Positions 18,897 to 28,078 of a stretch of DNA of 64,000 nucleotides are shown one piece after another. This DNA comes from Candidatus Endomicrobium procryptotermitis. GTDB lineage: Bacteria; Elusimicrobiota; Endomicrobiia; Endomicrobiales; Endomicrobiaceae. The position numbers and the translations under genes were made by a program. Every line of letters begins with the position of its first letter. Within the stretch, counting starts at the first letter, position 1. The stretch lies in the NCBI GenBank assembly GCA_031279415.1, contig JAITIP010000037.1, positions 114,431 to 178,430 on the forward strand, given 5' to 3'. The notes beneath the pieces were generated by a model. That model saw only the letters and a program-made list of their open reading frames with translations. It did no database searches and was not told the origin of the DNA.

Positions 18897-20657
18897 TCAC
18901 CAATCGGCTTTTTTGCCGAAAATGGTTATGGGGAGACAAAGTCCAAAGGTTATGTTTTTGGGGATTTCGTGCGCAGTGAAAACAGATTGCATATAATCGT
19001 ATATGCTTTTTTTTGCGATTTTTTCATCGACCCCATCTCTCAAAACTATAAACGCTTTGAGTCTGTCGCCGCCGGAACGCACGACTGCATCTTTGATGTC
19101 TGTATGTTTTTTTAAAATCTTTTCGATTTTTAAGGGATAAACATTTATTCCAGCGACTTTTACTGCATGGTCTTTTCTTTCTATAATGGCAAAACACCTT
19201 TCTCCTTTACTTGCGACAATATCTGGAAGTTCCGAACACAAAGACGTTTTCTTTCTGAAAACTTTGCTTATCTCACTGCCGCATTCTTCATAATTCCAAA
19301 ATGGAAGCAAAAGAAATGGTGCACCAGCGCTTTCTCTAAATCCTATCGCGCCAGTTTCCGAAGAACCATAAATTTCTATAACTCTTTGTGCACCTCTTCT
19401 GTAAATTTCTTCAAAAACCGTATCTGGACATAGAGAAGTTGAGGTTAAAACCGTTATGCCTTTTGGAAACCTGAAATTAATATCTATGAGATATTTCAAA
19501 AAAAGTGGAAAAGTCACAAGCAAATCATCTTCCTGCAATATTTCACACCAACCAAGAAAAGGAAGTGGCGGTTTCGAAATGACCTCAAGGTTCATAAATT
19601 TTGGGAGCTGCAATCCAAAAATAAAGCCATAAGAATGATGCGAAGGCACAGTAGTAACAACTCGTTTGATTTTGTTAAACAAAAATGAGATGCCTTCGGT
19701 TTCTTCCTTTATCATATCTTGCGAATGAATACAGCTTTTTGGAAGCCCCGTACTGCCGGAAGTAAAAAAATTAATTTGTTTGCTTTTATTTATGAATTTT
19801 GCACAAACATTTTCAATGTCTTTATTTCCTTCGTTGTTTGCGTCATTTACGGAACACAACAATTTTAATCCTGAAAAAATTTCTTCTTTTTCGCTTCTAT
19901 CGATATCTTTAAGCATATCTTTTATCGCAGGATTTTCAAAAACCGAAAAAACGTCTTTTTTTCTTCCCGCAAGATAAGTTTTAACATAATCGGATATTAT
20001 TCTACGAATATCTTTTTTATTGAGAAAAGATGAATATGTTTTTGCGAGCTCAAAAGCCTGTATGGTCGGATTATAATCATCTTTCACAATGTCGCTGAAA
20101 ATAAACTCATTTTCAGTTTTTTCAAAAGTCAAAAGAAAAAAAGCAGCATGCGTGCCGCTGTATATTTTATGTCCGTACTCTTTATTGATAACAGGATGCA
20201 TTTCGTCGGCCGCCCCCAAAAACACATACTTACATCTTTGTGAAAGAAGCCAGCTTTTAGCGGTGTTTACGGCAGATTCAAAAGAGTCGACTCCTTGACT
20301 TACGGTAAGACAGCAGCAGCCTCTGAAATTAAGAAGAATCGAAATTGCTGTTTCAAGAGAGTTGTGTACGGAAGAGGAAAAAGCCAAAGGGGAGGCAAGA
20401 ACATCTCCGTCGTCTATTATCGAGTCCATGAAATTACATGTCTGTTTTACCGGACCTCGTCCCGTAGCTATAATTAGTCCTATGTCTTCCTTATTGTCCT
20501 TGATGCTGATTTCAGCTTCGTATAAAGTTTTTGCGGCGGCAAATAAAGCTGCTTTTGTGAAATTATCAATGCGGCGGAGCTGTTTTGTTTCAAAAAATTC
20601 TTCTATTCCGTTTGCTTTATCGGCAAAGGCCGAACTTTTTACGTAAAGTTTATTCAT
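18897..20657 (-). CDS. Fusion: ketosynthase chain-length-factor-like domain + acyl-AMP ligase
   Basis: 586 residues from the ATG at 20657 (MNKLYVKS), which overlaps the stop of the upstream ketosynthase. A longer frame would run 78 nt further into that gene. Residues 1-230 resemble the short N-terminal ketosynthase domain (Ketoacyl-synt_2) of aryl-polyene chain-length-factor proteins; the nucleophile position reads TVSQG (118-122) with no Cys, so it should not condense by itself. From about 290 an ANL-superfamily AMP ligase follows: A3 FFTSGSTGLPK (297-307), A5 YGSSETGAIG, A8 KVAGINVYP, and a C-terminal GKK lysine. The ligase would activate the starter acid and load it on an ACP. In known clusters the two are separate genes. 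Confidence 0.8.
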   Translation of the reverse strand: MNKLYVKSSAFADKANGIEEFFETKQLRRIDNFTKAALFAAAKTLYEAEISIKDNKEDIGLIIATGRGPVKQTCNFMDSIIDDGDVLASPLAFSSSVHNSLETAISILLNFRGCCCLTVSQGVDSFESAVNTAKSWLLSQRCKYVFLGAADEMHPVINKEYGHKIYSGTHAAFFLLTFEKTENEFIFSDIVKDDYNPTIQAFELAKTYSSFLNKKDIRRIISDYVKTYLAGRKKDVFSVFENPAIKDMLKDIDRSEKEEIFSGLKLLCSVNDANNEGNKDIENVCAKFINKSKQINFFTSGSTGLPKSCIHSQDMIKEETEGISFLFNKIKRVVTTVPSHHSYGFIFGLQLPKFMNLEVISKPPLPFLGWCEILQEDDLLVTFPLFLKYLIDINFRFPKGITVLTSTSLCPDTVFEEIYRRGAQRVIEIYGSSETGAIGFRESAGAPFLLLPFWNYEECGSEISKVFRKKTSLCSELPDIVASKGERCFAIIERKDHAVKVAGINVYPLKIEKILKKHTDIKDAVVRSGGDRLKAFIVLRDGVDEKIAKKSIYDYMQSVFTAHEIPKNITFGLCLPITIFGKKADW

Positions 20658-21840
20658 AATTTTTACCGCCCAAAACAATGCACGCATTGCACCCGCCGAA
20701 TGCGAGCGAATCAGAAATCGCCGCTTTTTTGCCATCTATGTTTAAATTTGTAGATACCGGCACGATATTTAAATTCTCGTCAACGGTATCAAAATTATTG
20801 GTTTTCGGGACTTTTTGCTCGTTAAGACAGATTAAAGAAATGCAGGCTTCAATGGCGCCTGCCGCTCCGAGCGCATGTCCCGTACAGCTTTTTGTGGATG
20901 TTATGAGAACGTCATTAAACAAATCATTGAACACTTTGGCTTCTGCTGCGTCATTGTCCACAGTGCCTGTCGCATGAGCGTTTATAAATGAAAATTTTTC
21001 TTTGCTTAAGCCTCCAGCCTGTTCCACGGCAAAATTGAGAGCTTTTCTAAGCCCTCTGCCTTGAGGATCAGGTGCAGTTGCGTGATACCCGTCGCAAGCG
21101 TTTCCGTAACCTAGAATGCTGCCAAACTTTTTGCCATTTCTTTTTTTAAGCGAATTGTGAGATTCTAAAATAAAAATGCCTGCGCCTTCTCCGAGATTTA
21201 TGCCGTTTCTGTTTTTATCGAAAGGTTTGCAATGGTCTTTACTTGAAATCATAAGTTTTATAAATCCAGTAAAAGGAATAAGATTTAGCTCGTCGGCTCC
21301 CCCTGCTATCACAATATCACAAAAACCGTTTTCAATCCATTCCGCACCAATTCCTATCGCATCGGTGCCTGAAGCACAAGCCGTAACTATCGTTTGAGAA
21401 AGGCCTTTTGTGTCGAGGAATTTTAACGTTTCGCTAGAAATTGAATATTTTATATATTTGTTCAGTGGCTCCAAAGATACTTTTATGTCTTTGCGCCATT
21501 CTTTATAAAAATCAAAACAATTAAAAGAAGCATCAACTGAAGTGCCTATACATGCGCCGACTTTTAAATTTTTTAAATCAGACTTTTGCAAGCCAGCTTT
21601 TTCCATAGCTTCAGTCAAAGCTTTTCTTAAAAACAAAAATCCATAACTTTCGTTTTCTTCCTTTTGTGACAAAATATTTTCCGGAGCCTGAAACACCGGA
21701 TACTGAATCGCATAAACGCTTTTAATCCTATCTTTTATATAAGACGGTTTTATCGAGCTGTAAAACAAGTTTTGTGATATTTCTTCAATGGTGCCGCCAA
21801 GTGCACAGACGCCACCAAATCCGGAAATTAAAGTTTTCAT
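20650..21840 (-). CDS. 3-oxoacyl-ACP synthase (FabF-type ketosynthase, second copy)
   Basis: 396 residues, standard KAS II size. The catalytic triad is intact: C155 in VTACASG, H289 in NAHATGT and H322 in CTGHALGAAG. It condenses malonyl-ACP with a growing acyl chain. It starts directly at the stop of the ACP gene and overlaps the chain-length-factor fusion downstream. A KS next to a Cys-less partner suggests a KS/CLF heterodimer, as in aryl-polyene and type II polyketide systems. Confidence 0.92.
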   Translation of the reverse strand: MKTLISGFGGVCALGGTIEEISQNLFYSSIKPSYIKDRIKSVYAIQYPVFQAPENILSQKEENESYGFLFLRKALTEAMEKAGLQKSDLKNLKVGACIGTSVDASFNCFDFYKEWRKDIKVSLEPLNKYIKYSISSETLKFLDTKGLSQTIVTACASGTDAIGIGAEWIENGFCDIVIAGGADELNLIPFTGFIKLMISSKDHCKPFDKNRNGINLGEGAGIFILESHNSLKKRNGKKFGSILGYGNACDGYHATAPDPQGRGLRKALNFAVEQAGGLSKEKFSFINAHATGTVDNDAAEAKVFNDLFNDVLITSTKSCTGHALGAAGAIEACISLICLNEQKVPKTNNFDTVDENLNIVPVSTNLNIDGKKAAISDSLAFGGCNACIVLGGKNYE

Positions 21841-22097
21841 TATTTTTTTCTCATTTGTTCTATATATTGTCTTAAAGTTCCGAGTGTTTGAAATACTTTT
21901 CTTCCCTCGTCCATGTTCTCTATGACAATATCATAATTTTTACGCAAAATTATAACTAATTCTATAGCGTCAAGGCTGTCAAGCCCTAATCCGGAAAAAA
22001 GAGGAGCGTTCTCTTTTAAAGAGTCCGTATCTATTCCCTGCATGTCCAAATTGTCACTTAAAACTTTTTTTACATCATCTAAAGATGTGGGTATCAT
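21840..22097 (-). CDS. Acyl carrier protein (second copy)
   Basis: 85 residues with the phosphopantetheine attachment site GLDSLDAIELV (S41). It carries the growing acyl or polyene chain. It overlaps the upstream acyltransferase by 4 nt and abuts the ketosynthase, so translation is coupled. No 4'-phosphopantetheinyl transferase gene is seen in the cluster. Confidence 0.93.
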   Translation of the reverse strand: MIPTSLDDVKKVLSDNLDMQGIDTDSLKENAPLFSGLGLDSLDAIELVIILRKNYDIVIENMDEGRKVFQTLGTLRQYIEQMRKK

Positions 22098-23002
22098 TTT
22101 TCCTCCGATTTATTTTGTTTCCAAGCGTCGTAATAATTAAAGAATTGGTACGGATACAGTTTACAAAAATTTTCTAATGATTTTATAAATTTTTGCGCTT
22201 CATTTAAATAGTTTTGTGAATTCGGACCTTTTTCTTCAACGAAAAACGTATCCGCTATGATGGAATCCACTCTTCCGGCATTTTCGTATGGAAAAAATAT
22301 AATGGCGACAGGTGTTCCCATTGCGCCGGCTATTCTGTAAACGGTGTATGGAACATCAATTTTTCCTCCGAGAAAGCCGACTTCTATTTTATTGTCTTCG
22401 CTGCCGAAAGTTCTGTCGCCCATCATGCAGATTATGCTTTTTTTTGACAATGCCGCCATAATTTCAATGCCACCCCCGCCGAATCCAGCTGGATCGATGA
22501 AGTTTACCGTCGCTTTTTTTCCAGAAAGTTCGTGAACGTGTTTATCAACATCTTCTTTGTTTCTGCGATACACCACATATTTGTCGCCTTCCATAAAATC
22601 AAAAGCCGACATTGCCATCTGCCAGCAGCCGCAATGTGCGGTTATTATGATAAGTCCTTTTCCTTGCGCAATAAGATCGCGGCATAGCTGCTGGTTTTGT
22701 CTAGAAGAGATTATGCTGATTTTGCCTTTTATGCCGAACACTGCTCTATCGATTAAAATTTTTGCAAGAGTAAAATTCAATTTATAAGTATGAAAAAACA
22801 ATTCAACTGCACTGGCCGATTCAAAACGTCTTTTCAAATAAAATGAAGCCTTTTTTCTTATGGACGGAATAAAAGTATAAACAGCCACGACAAAATAACT
22901 TATAAAATACGCGATATGTCTTCCGCCATATTTTACCACTCCGCGTAGTAAAAACTGCAAAAATCCGTTCCCTAAACTTTTCCCAGTCCATTTTTGATAC
23001 AT
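22094..23002 (-). CDS. LpxL/HtrB-like lysophospholipid acyltransferase
   Basis: 302 residues. A membrane-associated N-terminus is followed by the acyltransferase motif (AHCGCWQMA, the HxxxxD/E-type site) and a GDRTFG motif typical of lipid A acyltransferase-like proteins. In aryl-polyene clusters a glycosyltransferase/acyltransferase pair attaches the polyene to a lipid or sugar; here the two are separate neighbouring genes. The start ATG has TAAGGAT upstream. Confidence 0.85.
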   Translation of the reverse strand: MYQKWTGKSLGNGFLQFLLRGVVKYGGRHIAYFISYFVVAVYTFIPSIRKKASFYLKRRFESASAVELFFHTYKLNFTLAKILIDRAVFGIKGKISIISSRQNQQLCRDLIAQGKGLIIITAHCGCWQMAMSAFDFMEGDKYVVYRRNKEDVDKHVHELSGKKATVNFIDPAGFGGGGIEIMAALSKKSIICMMGDRTFGSEDNKIEVGFLGGKIDVPYTVYRIAGAMGTPVAIIFFPYENAGRVDSIIADTFFVEEKGPNSQNYLNEAQKFIKSLENFCKLYPYQFFNYYDAWKQNKSEEK

Positions 23003-23011
23003 AAAAAATCC

Positions 23012-23174
23012 TTACTTATATCCAAAATCCGATTTCACTCCATAAGCTGCCAGCAAATATTTTATGCAATAGTTGTCGTTATTCCCGACTCTTTTAATTC
23101 CACCTATAAACTTCAGTTTCGAAATTTTCATATTTTTCGATAAGATATATCTGCGTTATGGTATTTTTAGACAT
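23012..23174 (-). pseudogene. Two overlapping short frames, possible frameshifted relic
   Basis: Between the glycosyltransferase and acyltransferase genes are a 26-codon frame (ATG 23174, MSKNTITQIYLIEKYENF) and a 39-codon frame (ATG 23131 to TAA 23012, ending AAYGVKSDFGYK). They lie in different phases and join if one frameshift is allowed. Neither has a convincing ribosome site. They could be remnants of a lost cluster gene. I do not recognise the family. Confidence 0.25.
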
Positions 23175-23206
23175 TTTAATGCAGATTTTTATTGTATTTC
23201 GCGTTT

Positions 23207-24364
23207 TTATAGATATTTTTTTGCGCCTGCTCTCATAATTTTCCCTATGATATAGACTATGCTTCCTATAAGTATGCTGAAAAGTGGAGCTACTATCAGT
23301 GAACCCAAAATCCACTCCCACACTCTTTGTAGAAACTGTTGCCCTAGAATCTGCCAGCTGACTTCGGTTAGGAATTTTCCATGCCTTAAAAAATATCCTG
23401 TTTCTATGCACACGAAAGGGATAAATGGAGGCATGGCAAGCTTGTCAACACTAAAAGCTACAACTCTGTTTAAATTAAACCAGCCGGCGACTATCACCAA
23501 TATGAACGCTCTTATTCCCGGCAGAGCAATAGCACCACAAAAAGAACCCCATGCCGCCGAAATCCCAAGATGAAAAGGATTGTCATTTTTTTTCATCTGT
23601 TCGGACACAACTTTAAAAGGATTTAAAGAAATAAGTTTTCCCTTTTCGTCTTTGATGTACTTTTTGTGTGCAAGAGGTATCATAGAACGCATGGTAAGAT
23701 AAGTGTTTAAGACAGCAAGACGCGCATTATCTTTTATAACTCCGAAATGCGAAATGCGTTCGGAACGCTTTTTTGGATAATGAACGCCTACTTCGACTTC
23801 TTCTATGTCAAAGCCCGCCCATATTGCTTTTATGATAACTTCGACTTCGAAAGCAAAACGTCTCGAAAAAATTTTATACTTATCAAAAATTTCGACAGGA
23901 TAAACCCTGAAACCGCTTTGAATGTCTATTATAGTTTTGCTTGTCTGAACTTTAGCCCAAAAACCAGAAAATTTTCTGCCGAACTTCGAAGCGGTCGGAA
24001 CCTTGCAGCTGTTAAACTTTCTTTTGCCTATGATAATTAAAGACGGACTGCGTCTTGATGCTTCAAGAAGTTTTTCTATATCGGAAGGATAATGCTGACC
24101 ATCGGCATCTATAGTAACTAAATGTGTAAAATCGTTAATACGCGCCCATGCGGCTGCGGCGATTATCGCCGCACCTTTGCCCCTGTTTTTTTTGAAACGG
24201 ATTATATTTACATCAAGAGCGTTTATTTTATCGCAACCGCCATCTGTGCTGCCGTCATCTATAATTAAAACATTTTTATAAAGTGAAATCACTTCGGCCG
24301 CAACTTTGCCGACAGCTGCTGCATGATTATAGAGAGGAATAACAATTAACGGATTAAATTTCAT
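23207..24364 (-). CDS. Family 2 glycosyltransferase with C-terminal DUF2062
   Basis: 385 residues from the ATG at 24364. The GT-A catalytic domain shows VIPLYNH at the N-terminus, IIDDGSTDGG and TIDADGQHYPSDI (the DxD-like site). After about residue 260 a DUF2062 membrane domain follows (NPFHLGISAAWGSF, then PPFIPFVCIETGYFL), with a C-terminal transmembrane helix. It probably transfers a sugar to a lipid carrier or to the polyene product at the inner membrane. Similar GT2-DUF2062 genes accompany aryl-polyene and related clusters. Confidence 0.88.
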   Translation of the reverse strand: MKFNPLIVIPLYNHAAAVGKVAAEVISLYKNVLIIDDGSTDGGCDKINALDVNIIRFKKNRGKGAAIIAAAAWARINDFTHLVTIDADGQHYPSDIEKLLEASRRSPSLIIIGKRKFNSCKVPTASKFGRKFSGFWAKVQTSKTIIDIQSGFRVYPVEIFDKYKIFSRRFAFEVEVIIKAIWAGFDIEEVEVGVHYPKKRSERISHFGVIKDNARLAVLNTYLTMRSMIPLAHKKYIKDEKGKLISLNPFKVVSEQMKKNDNPFHLGISAAWGSFCGAIALPGIRAFILVIVAGWFNLNRVVAFSVDKLAMPPFIPFVCIETGYFLRHGKFLTEVSWQILGQQFLQRVWEWILGSLIVAPLFSILIGSIVYIIGKIMRAGAKKYL

Positions 24365-24447
24365 TGCTTTTATCAATAAGTAAAAATTTTCAATTCAAGC
24401 TTATCTTTAATTTCTTTCAACGGCTTATATTTAATTAATATCGGAGG

Positions 24448-24909
24448 CTATAGTTTTCCAACTTTCCATTTTTGGCAGAGTTCTTCAAAGAAGGTCGGTT
24501 TGTTGACTAAAACACCTTGCGTTTTGTCTACTATAAGCTGAATGCTGTAACCGCGTGTCATAAGCTCATTTTTATCATTGTATATGCTGAACTCAAAATC
24601 CAGACGAGCAGCTTCATTCCAATACAAAAAAGTTTTAAGTTTGTATGTTTTTTCAAACTCCAGAGGCTTGACATAATCAAAATATATTTGTTTTAAAGGT
24701 ATGCTTATTCCTCTTCTGTTAAAATCCGCATAGCTCATGTTGTATTTGTTTCCGAGAGCAAGACGTCCTTCTTCAAAATATGCGGCATAATTGCCATGCC
24801 ATACGATATTCATTGGATCGAGATCGCTGAAACGCGGCGTAAATTCGATGACAGCACTTAATGGCTTTGGATCGTCGGGTTTTTGTTTAAAATAAGATTT
24901 AGGCAGCAT
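24448..24909 (-). CDS. Acyl-CoA/ACP thioesterase, 4HBT hot-dog family
   Basis: 153 residues from the ATG at 24909, chosen because AGAGGAAAA lies just before it. A TTG 42 nt upstream, overlapping the previous gene's stop, is an alternative. The hot-dog signature is FSDLDPMNIVWHGNYAAYFEEGR, with the catalytic Asp in the D-x-NIVWHGNY motif of the 4-hydroxybenzoyl-CoA thioesterase family. It would release or edit acyl chains in the pathway, as the thioesterase of aryl-polyene clusters does. Confidence 0.88.
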   Translation of the reverse strand: MLPKSYFKQKPDDPKPLSAVIEFTPRFSDLDPMNIVWHGNYAAYFEEGRLALGNKYNMSYADFNRRGISIPLKQIYFDYVKPLEFEKTYKLKTFLYWNEAARLDFEFSIYNDKNELMTRGYSIQLIVDKTQGVLVNKPTFFEELCQKWKVGKL

Positions 24910-24947
24910 TTTTCCTCTTGCATAATGTGATTGAAACTCTGCTAAAC

Positions 24948-25301
24948 TCAAATTGCGTGGGGTTCAACCGTAAATTGTATTTGCGAATACAATTCGTTTT
25001 TATCTTTTATCGAAATTTTAAATTTATTGCCTTCTGATTCAGCAAAAACAAACAGTTTTGTTCCGGGCCGGACGGGTTTTACAAACTTTCCTTTTATTAC
25101 TTCGCTGAGTTCTAATGTATCATCATTTAAAAGTTTTTTTGCGCAAAACAGTGCTATTTCTATCTGCACTACACCGGGAAGAAGCGCTATTTGTGGAAAG
25201 TGACCTTTAAATGCGATAAAATCTTCTTTGATTTCAAAAATAAAATTGCTGCCCTCGCGGCCTTTAAACGAATGTTCTATGTCTTTTTTAACGTTTTCCA
25301 T
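24948..25301 (-). CDS. Hot-dog 3-hydroxyacyl-ACP dehydratase (ApeI-like)
   Basis: 117 residues, single hot-dog fold with the FabA/FabZ-type signature FKGHFPQIALLPGVVQIE (catalytic H34). It removes water from 3-hydroxyacyl-ACP to give the trans double bond that is kept in a polyene. A second, FabZ-like dehydratase lies further upstream in the cluster; two dehydratases are also found in aryl-polyene loci. It precedes the thioesterase gene. Confidence 0.85.
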   Translation of the reverse strand: MENVKKDIEHSFKGREGSNFIFEIKEDFIAFKGHFPQIALLPGVVQIEIALFCAKKLLNDDTLELSEVIKGKFVKPVRPGTKLFVFAESEGNKFKISIKDKNELYSQIQFTVEPHAI

Positions 25302-25348
25302 AATTTGTTTACCCGCGCTTTAAATTAAAATTTTTTCCCCAAGAATCA

Positions 25349-28078
25349 TCATATTTTTCTGACCCACATCAGCGGTTTTACGCCGTCATAAAAGTATATT
25401 TTTTTGTTTACCGTTTTTATATTTTTTTTATCTTCTTCTAAAAAATACAATCTGAAAAATTTTTCAAAATCTTCTATTATATTTTTTGGCATAAAATTTA
25501 TAACAAAATACATGTCCGTGCCTGAGTCTTTTTTTATTTTCATGTCCTGTAGTTTTAAACCCAAATCAGTCATTATCACGACTCTTACTCCTTCATCATC
25601 GAGAACGGTAATTACGCGAAAATACAAATCTTGTCCGTACGAACCGTAAAACATTAAAGTTTTATCTTTCTCTGCGGAAACCGATTCCGGTTCGCGTACA
25701 TTATAGCGTATTTCTTCTGAAGACAGACACCCCGTGCAAAAAAACGCACATAAAAAACACAAAATGAAAATGGCAGGCTTAACGGAATTGCTGTTTTTAT
25801 AGTTTTGAAGGAAAGCAGGAATCAAAAATATACTTGATGCTATTGCCGCGGCTATTCCTATAAAAACTGTAAAACCCATGACAAACAATACATTATGGCG
25901 CGAAACCATAAGCGACCCAAACCCTATGAGCGTCGAAAGCGCGGCGGCGACAACGGATTTGAGAGGATGAAGATGCTCTAAAGCGCGTACTCTGTATATC
26001 ATGAATATTCCGTAATCCATTGCAAGTCCTGCCAAAAGCGGCATGGCGAACAAACCGAATAAATTGTATTCTATGCCTGAAAGCGCAGAAACTATTAGCG
26101 CACAGCAAATGCCACACACCGGTGGCAAAAGGGCAACGAGAGCAAGCTTAAAATCTTTTAGCATTAAGCTTAGAGCTGCAAAAGAACATATTAAAAGCAC
26201 TATCATAATTTTTATAAAAATCGATAAAACCGAAACTGTAATTTTATCGCGTAAAATATTGTTCGATATTAAAACACTTTCCAAGCCTTCCGGAAAATTC
26301 ACAGAGGAGCCTTCTTTTATTATATTTGCAAAAGCATATCTGCCATCAAACTCTATAATTGGATTATAGGCCTGCAAAAGCGAGTTTTGATGACTTTGGT
26401 AACCAGCAAAAACTCCGCTTTCGAGGAAGGAATAAAAAGCGTCAAAACTTTCCGGGTTAAGCGAGTAATTTTTGCAAAAAACATTTATTTCGTTTTTAAT
26501 AAGTTCCATTTTGTCTGTAGTCCAAAAAGTTTTCCATTTTTCGATATTTTGTGCACGCGTTTTTTGCGAAGGAAACAGTTCGGCCAATTTCAGCAGTCCG
26601 ACATTTGCTGCGGTAAATTTTTCGTTATTTTCAAGCACTTCTTCTCGCGTTTGACCAAAAACGAACAAAAGGGCAGTATTCTTATAAGAATCTCCGGTGA
26701 AAGAGCGGAACTTTTGCAAGTCGGCATCAAGACGTTTCCCTGTTGTGTTTAAAGCTTCAAGCGAAACGTTAAAATTTACGTATTTTATAGAAAAGATTCC
26801 TGCGGCAAAAATAATGACCGCAACGATAAAAGCTGTTCGCATGCCGATATGAAACCCGCTGCGGCCCGTATGTTGAAGCTTTGCGTTTTTACAGTCGAAA
26901 ACGAAAGGCGCAGTACATAAAGCTATGAACAAGGCTAAAGCCAGCCCGAAAGCGCAAAATAAAGCTATTTGCCGAAATATGCCTATACCTGAAAAAAATA
27001 AAAGCGCAAAAGTCAAAATCGAAGTAGCTGCGCTTACGGATAGAGGGGCAAACATCTTTTTTGTGCTTAAAAATCTTTCTTCTTTTTTTGAAGCGCGCAG
27101 AGCAAAATACATGTACACGGCATAATCTATGCATAGTCCCATCAAAACCGCGCCGAACCCCAAAGTTATTGCGGAAATTCCTCCGAAAATTCTATAAGTT
27201 ACCACTGCGGAAACCGCGATGACGACTGGCGGAACGGCATAAATAAAAAGAGCTTTTTTATCCCTGAAAAAAAATGCAAATAACAATGTCATTAAAACGG
27301 ATGAAATCAAAAAAATTTTTTTTAAGTCTGTAGTTATGATATCGTTATTTTCAACTGTATAACGCTCAGCTCCCGTATAAAAAGCCGTAACGCCTGCTGG
27401 AAGCTTTTGTGTTATTTTTTTAAAAGCCGTGTCGTATTTTGCCGCAGAATTCAAATCCAAAGACTTCTGGTCACTATCAAAGATAATAAGAACGGTTGTC
27501 CCGTCGGCCGAAGAAATAAATCCGTCCCGCATCAAAAGCGACGAAGAAATGTTAAGACGTTGAAGTGCGCCTGCAAAAATTGGAATCATGCCGATTGGAT
27601 CTGAAAGAATAAATTTCTGCATAAAAGATCCTGCGGGGAAATACAGGTTTTGTGCGTTTTCTTTCATTTTCAAAGACAGTGCGTCTTTTGTTATCAGCGG
27701 CTCGATGGCTTTTTGAAAATCGTCATTCCATATCTGCGGCGCTTCATAATAACAGGATAAAATGAAATCCTCATCTATTTTCGGAACGCGCATATTTAAA
27801 TCTTGCTGTTTTGTAAAATAATTCATTATGGTTTCCGCACCTTCGTGTGCCAACTGAGGTGAGTCACCTTCTACGGTAACAAAAATTTTTGAAGAAATAG
27901 GAGAATTGCCAAACAGCTTTATTTCTTTGGATAGAACTGAAGGAAGCATTTCAGAAATATCTTGTCCGAAACGTATTTTTGAAAACATAAAACTACATGC
28001 CACAAAAGCTGCAAACAAAAAAGCAAGATAAAGTTTTCTGTATTTATAAATGAAACTTAAATTAAATTTCAAACGCAT
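25349..28078 (-). CDS. MMPL/RND exporter fused to a DUF3261-like lipoprotein domain
   Basis: 909 residues from the ATG at 28078, which overlaps the lolA-like gene by 17 nt. In-frame starts further upstream overlap it more. Twelve predicted membrane helices in two RND halves surround two large periplasmic loops; the proton-relay-like GLCIDYAVYMYF and GLAMDYGIFMIYR motifs mark each half. After the last helix, a second hydrophobic segment with a lipobox (FFCTGC) is followed by about 135 residues resembling DUF3261 lipoproteins. In aryl-polyene clusters the MMPL exporter and the DUF3261 lipoprotein are separate proteins thought to move the product to the outer membrane; here they are one chain. 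Whether the lipobox is processed is unknown. Confidence 0.82.
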   Translation of the reverse strand: MRLKFNLSFIYKYRKLYLAFLFAAFVACSFMFSKIRFGQDISEMLPSVLSKEIKLFGNSPISSKIFVTVEGDSPQLAHEGAETIMNYFTKQQDLNMRVPKIDEDFILSCYYEAPQIWNDDFQKAIEPLITKDALSLKMKENAQNLYFPAGSFMQKFILSDPIGMIPIFAGALQRLNISSSLLMRDGFISSADGTTVLIIFDSDQKSLDLNSAAKYDTAFKKITQKLPAGVTAFYTGAERYTVENNDIITTDLKKIFLISSVLMTLLFAFFFRDKKALFIYAVPPVVIAVSAVVTYRIFGGISAITLGFGAVLMGLCIDYAVYMYFALRASKKEERFLSTKKMFAPLSVSAATSILTFALLFFSGIGIFRQIALFCAFGLALALFIALCTAPFVFDCKNAKLQHTGRSGFHIGMRTAFIVAVIIFAAGIFSIKYVNFNVSLEALNTTGKRLDADLQKFRSFTGDSYKNTALLFVFGQTREEVLENNEKFTAANVGLLKLAELFPSQKTRAQNIEKWKTFWTTDKMELIKNEINVFCKNYSLNPESFDAFYSFLESGVFAGYQSHQNSLLQAYNPIIEFDGRYAFANIIKEGSSVNFPEGLESVLISNNILRDKITVSVLSIFIKIMIVLLICSFAALSLMLKDFKLALVALLPPVCGICCALIVSALSGIEYNLFGLFAMPLLAGLAMDYGIFMIYRVRALEHLHPLKSVVAAALSTLIGFGSLMVSRHNVLFVMGFTVFIGIAAAIASSIFLIPAFLQNYKNSNSVKPAIFILCFLCAFFCTGCLSSEEIRYNVREPESVSAEKDKTLMFYGSYGQDLYFRVITVLDDEGVRVVIMTDLGLKLQDMKIKKDSGTDMYFVINFMPKNIIEDFEKFFRLYFLEEDKKNIKTVNKKIYFYDGVKPLMWVRKI

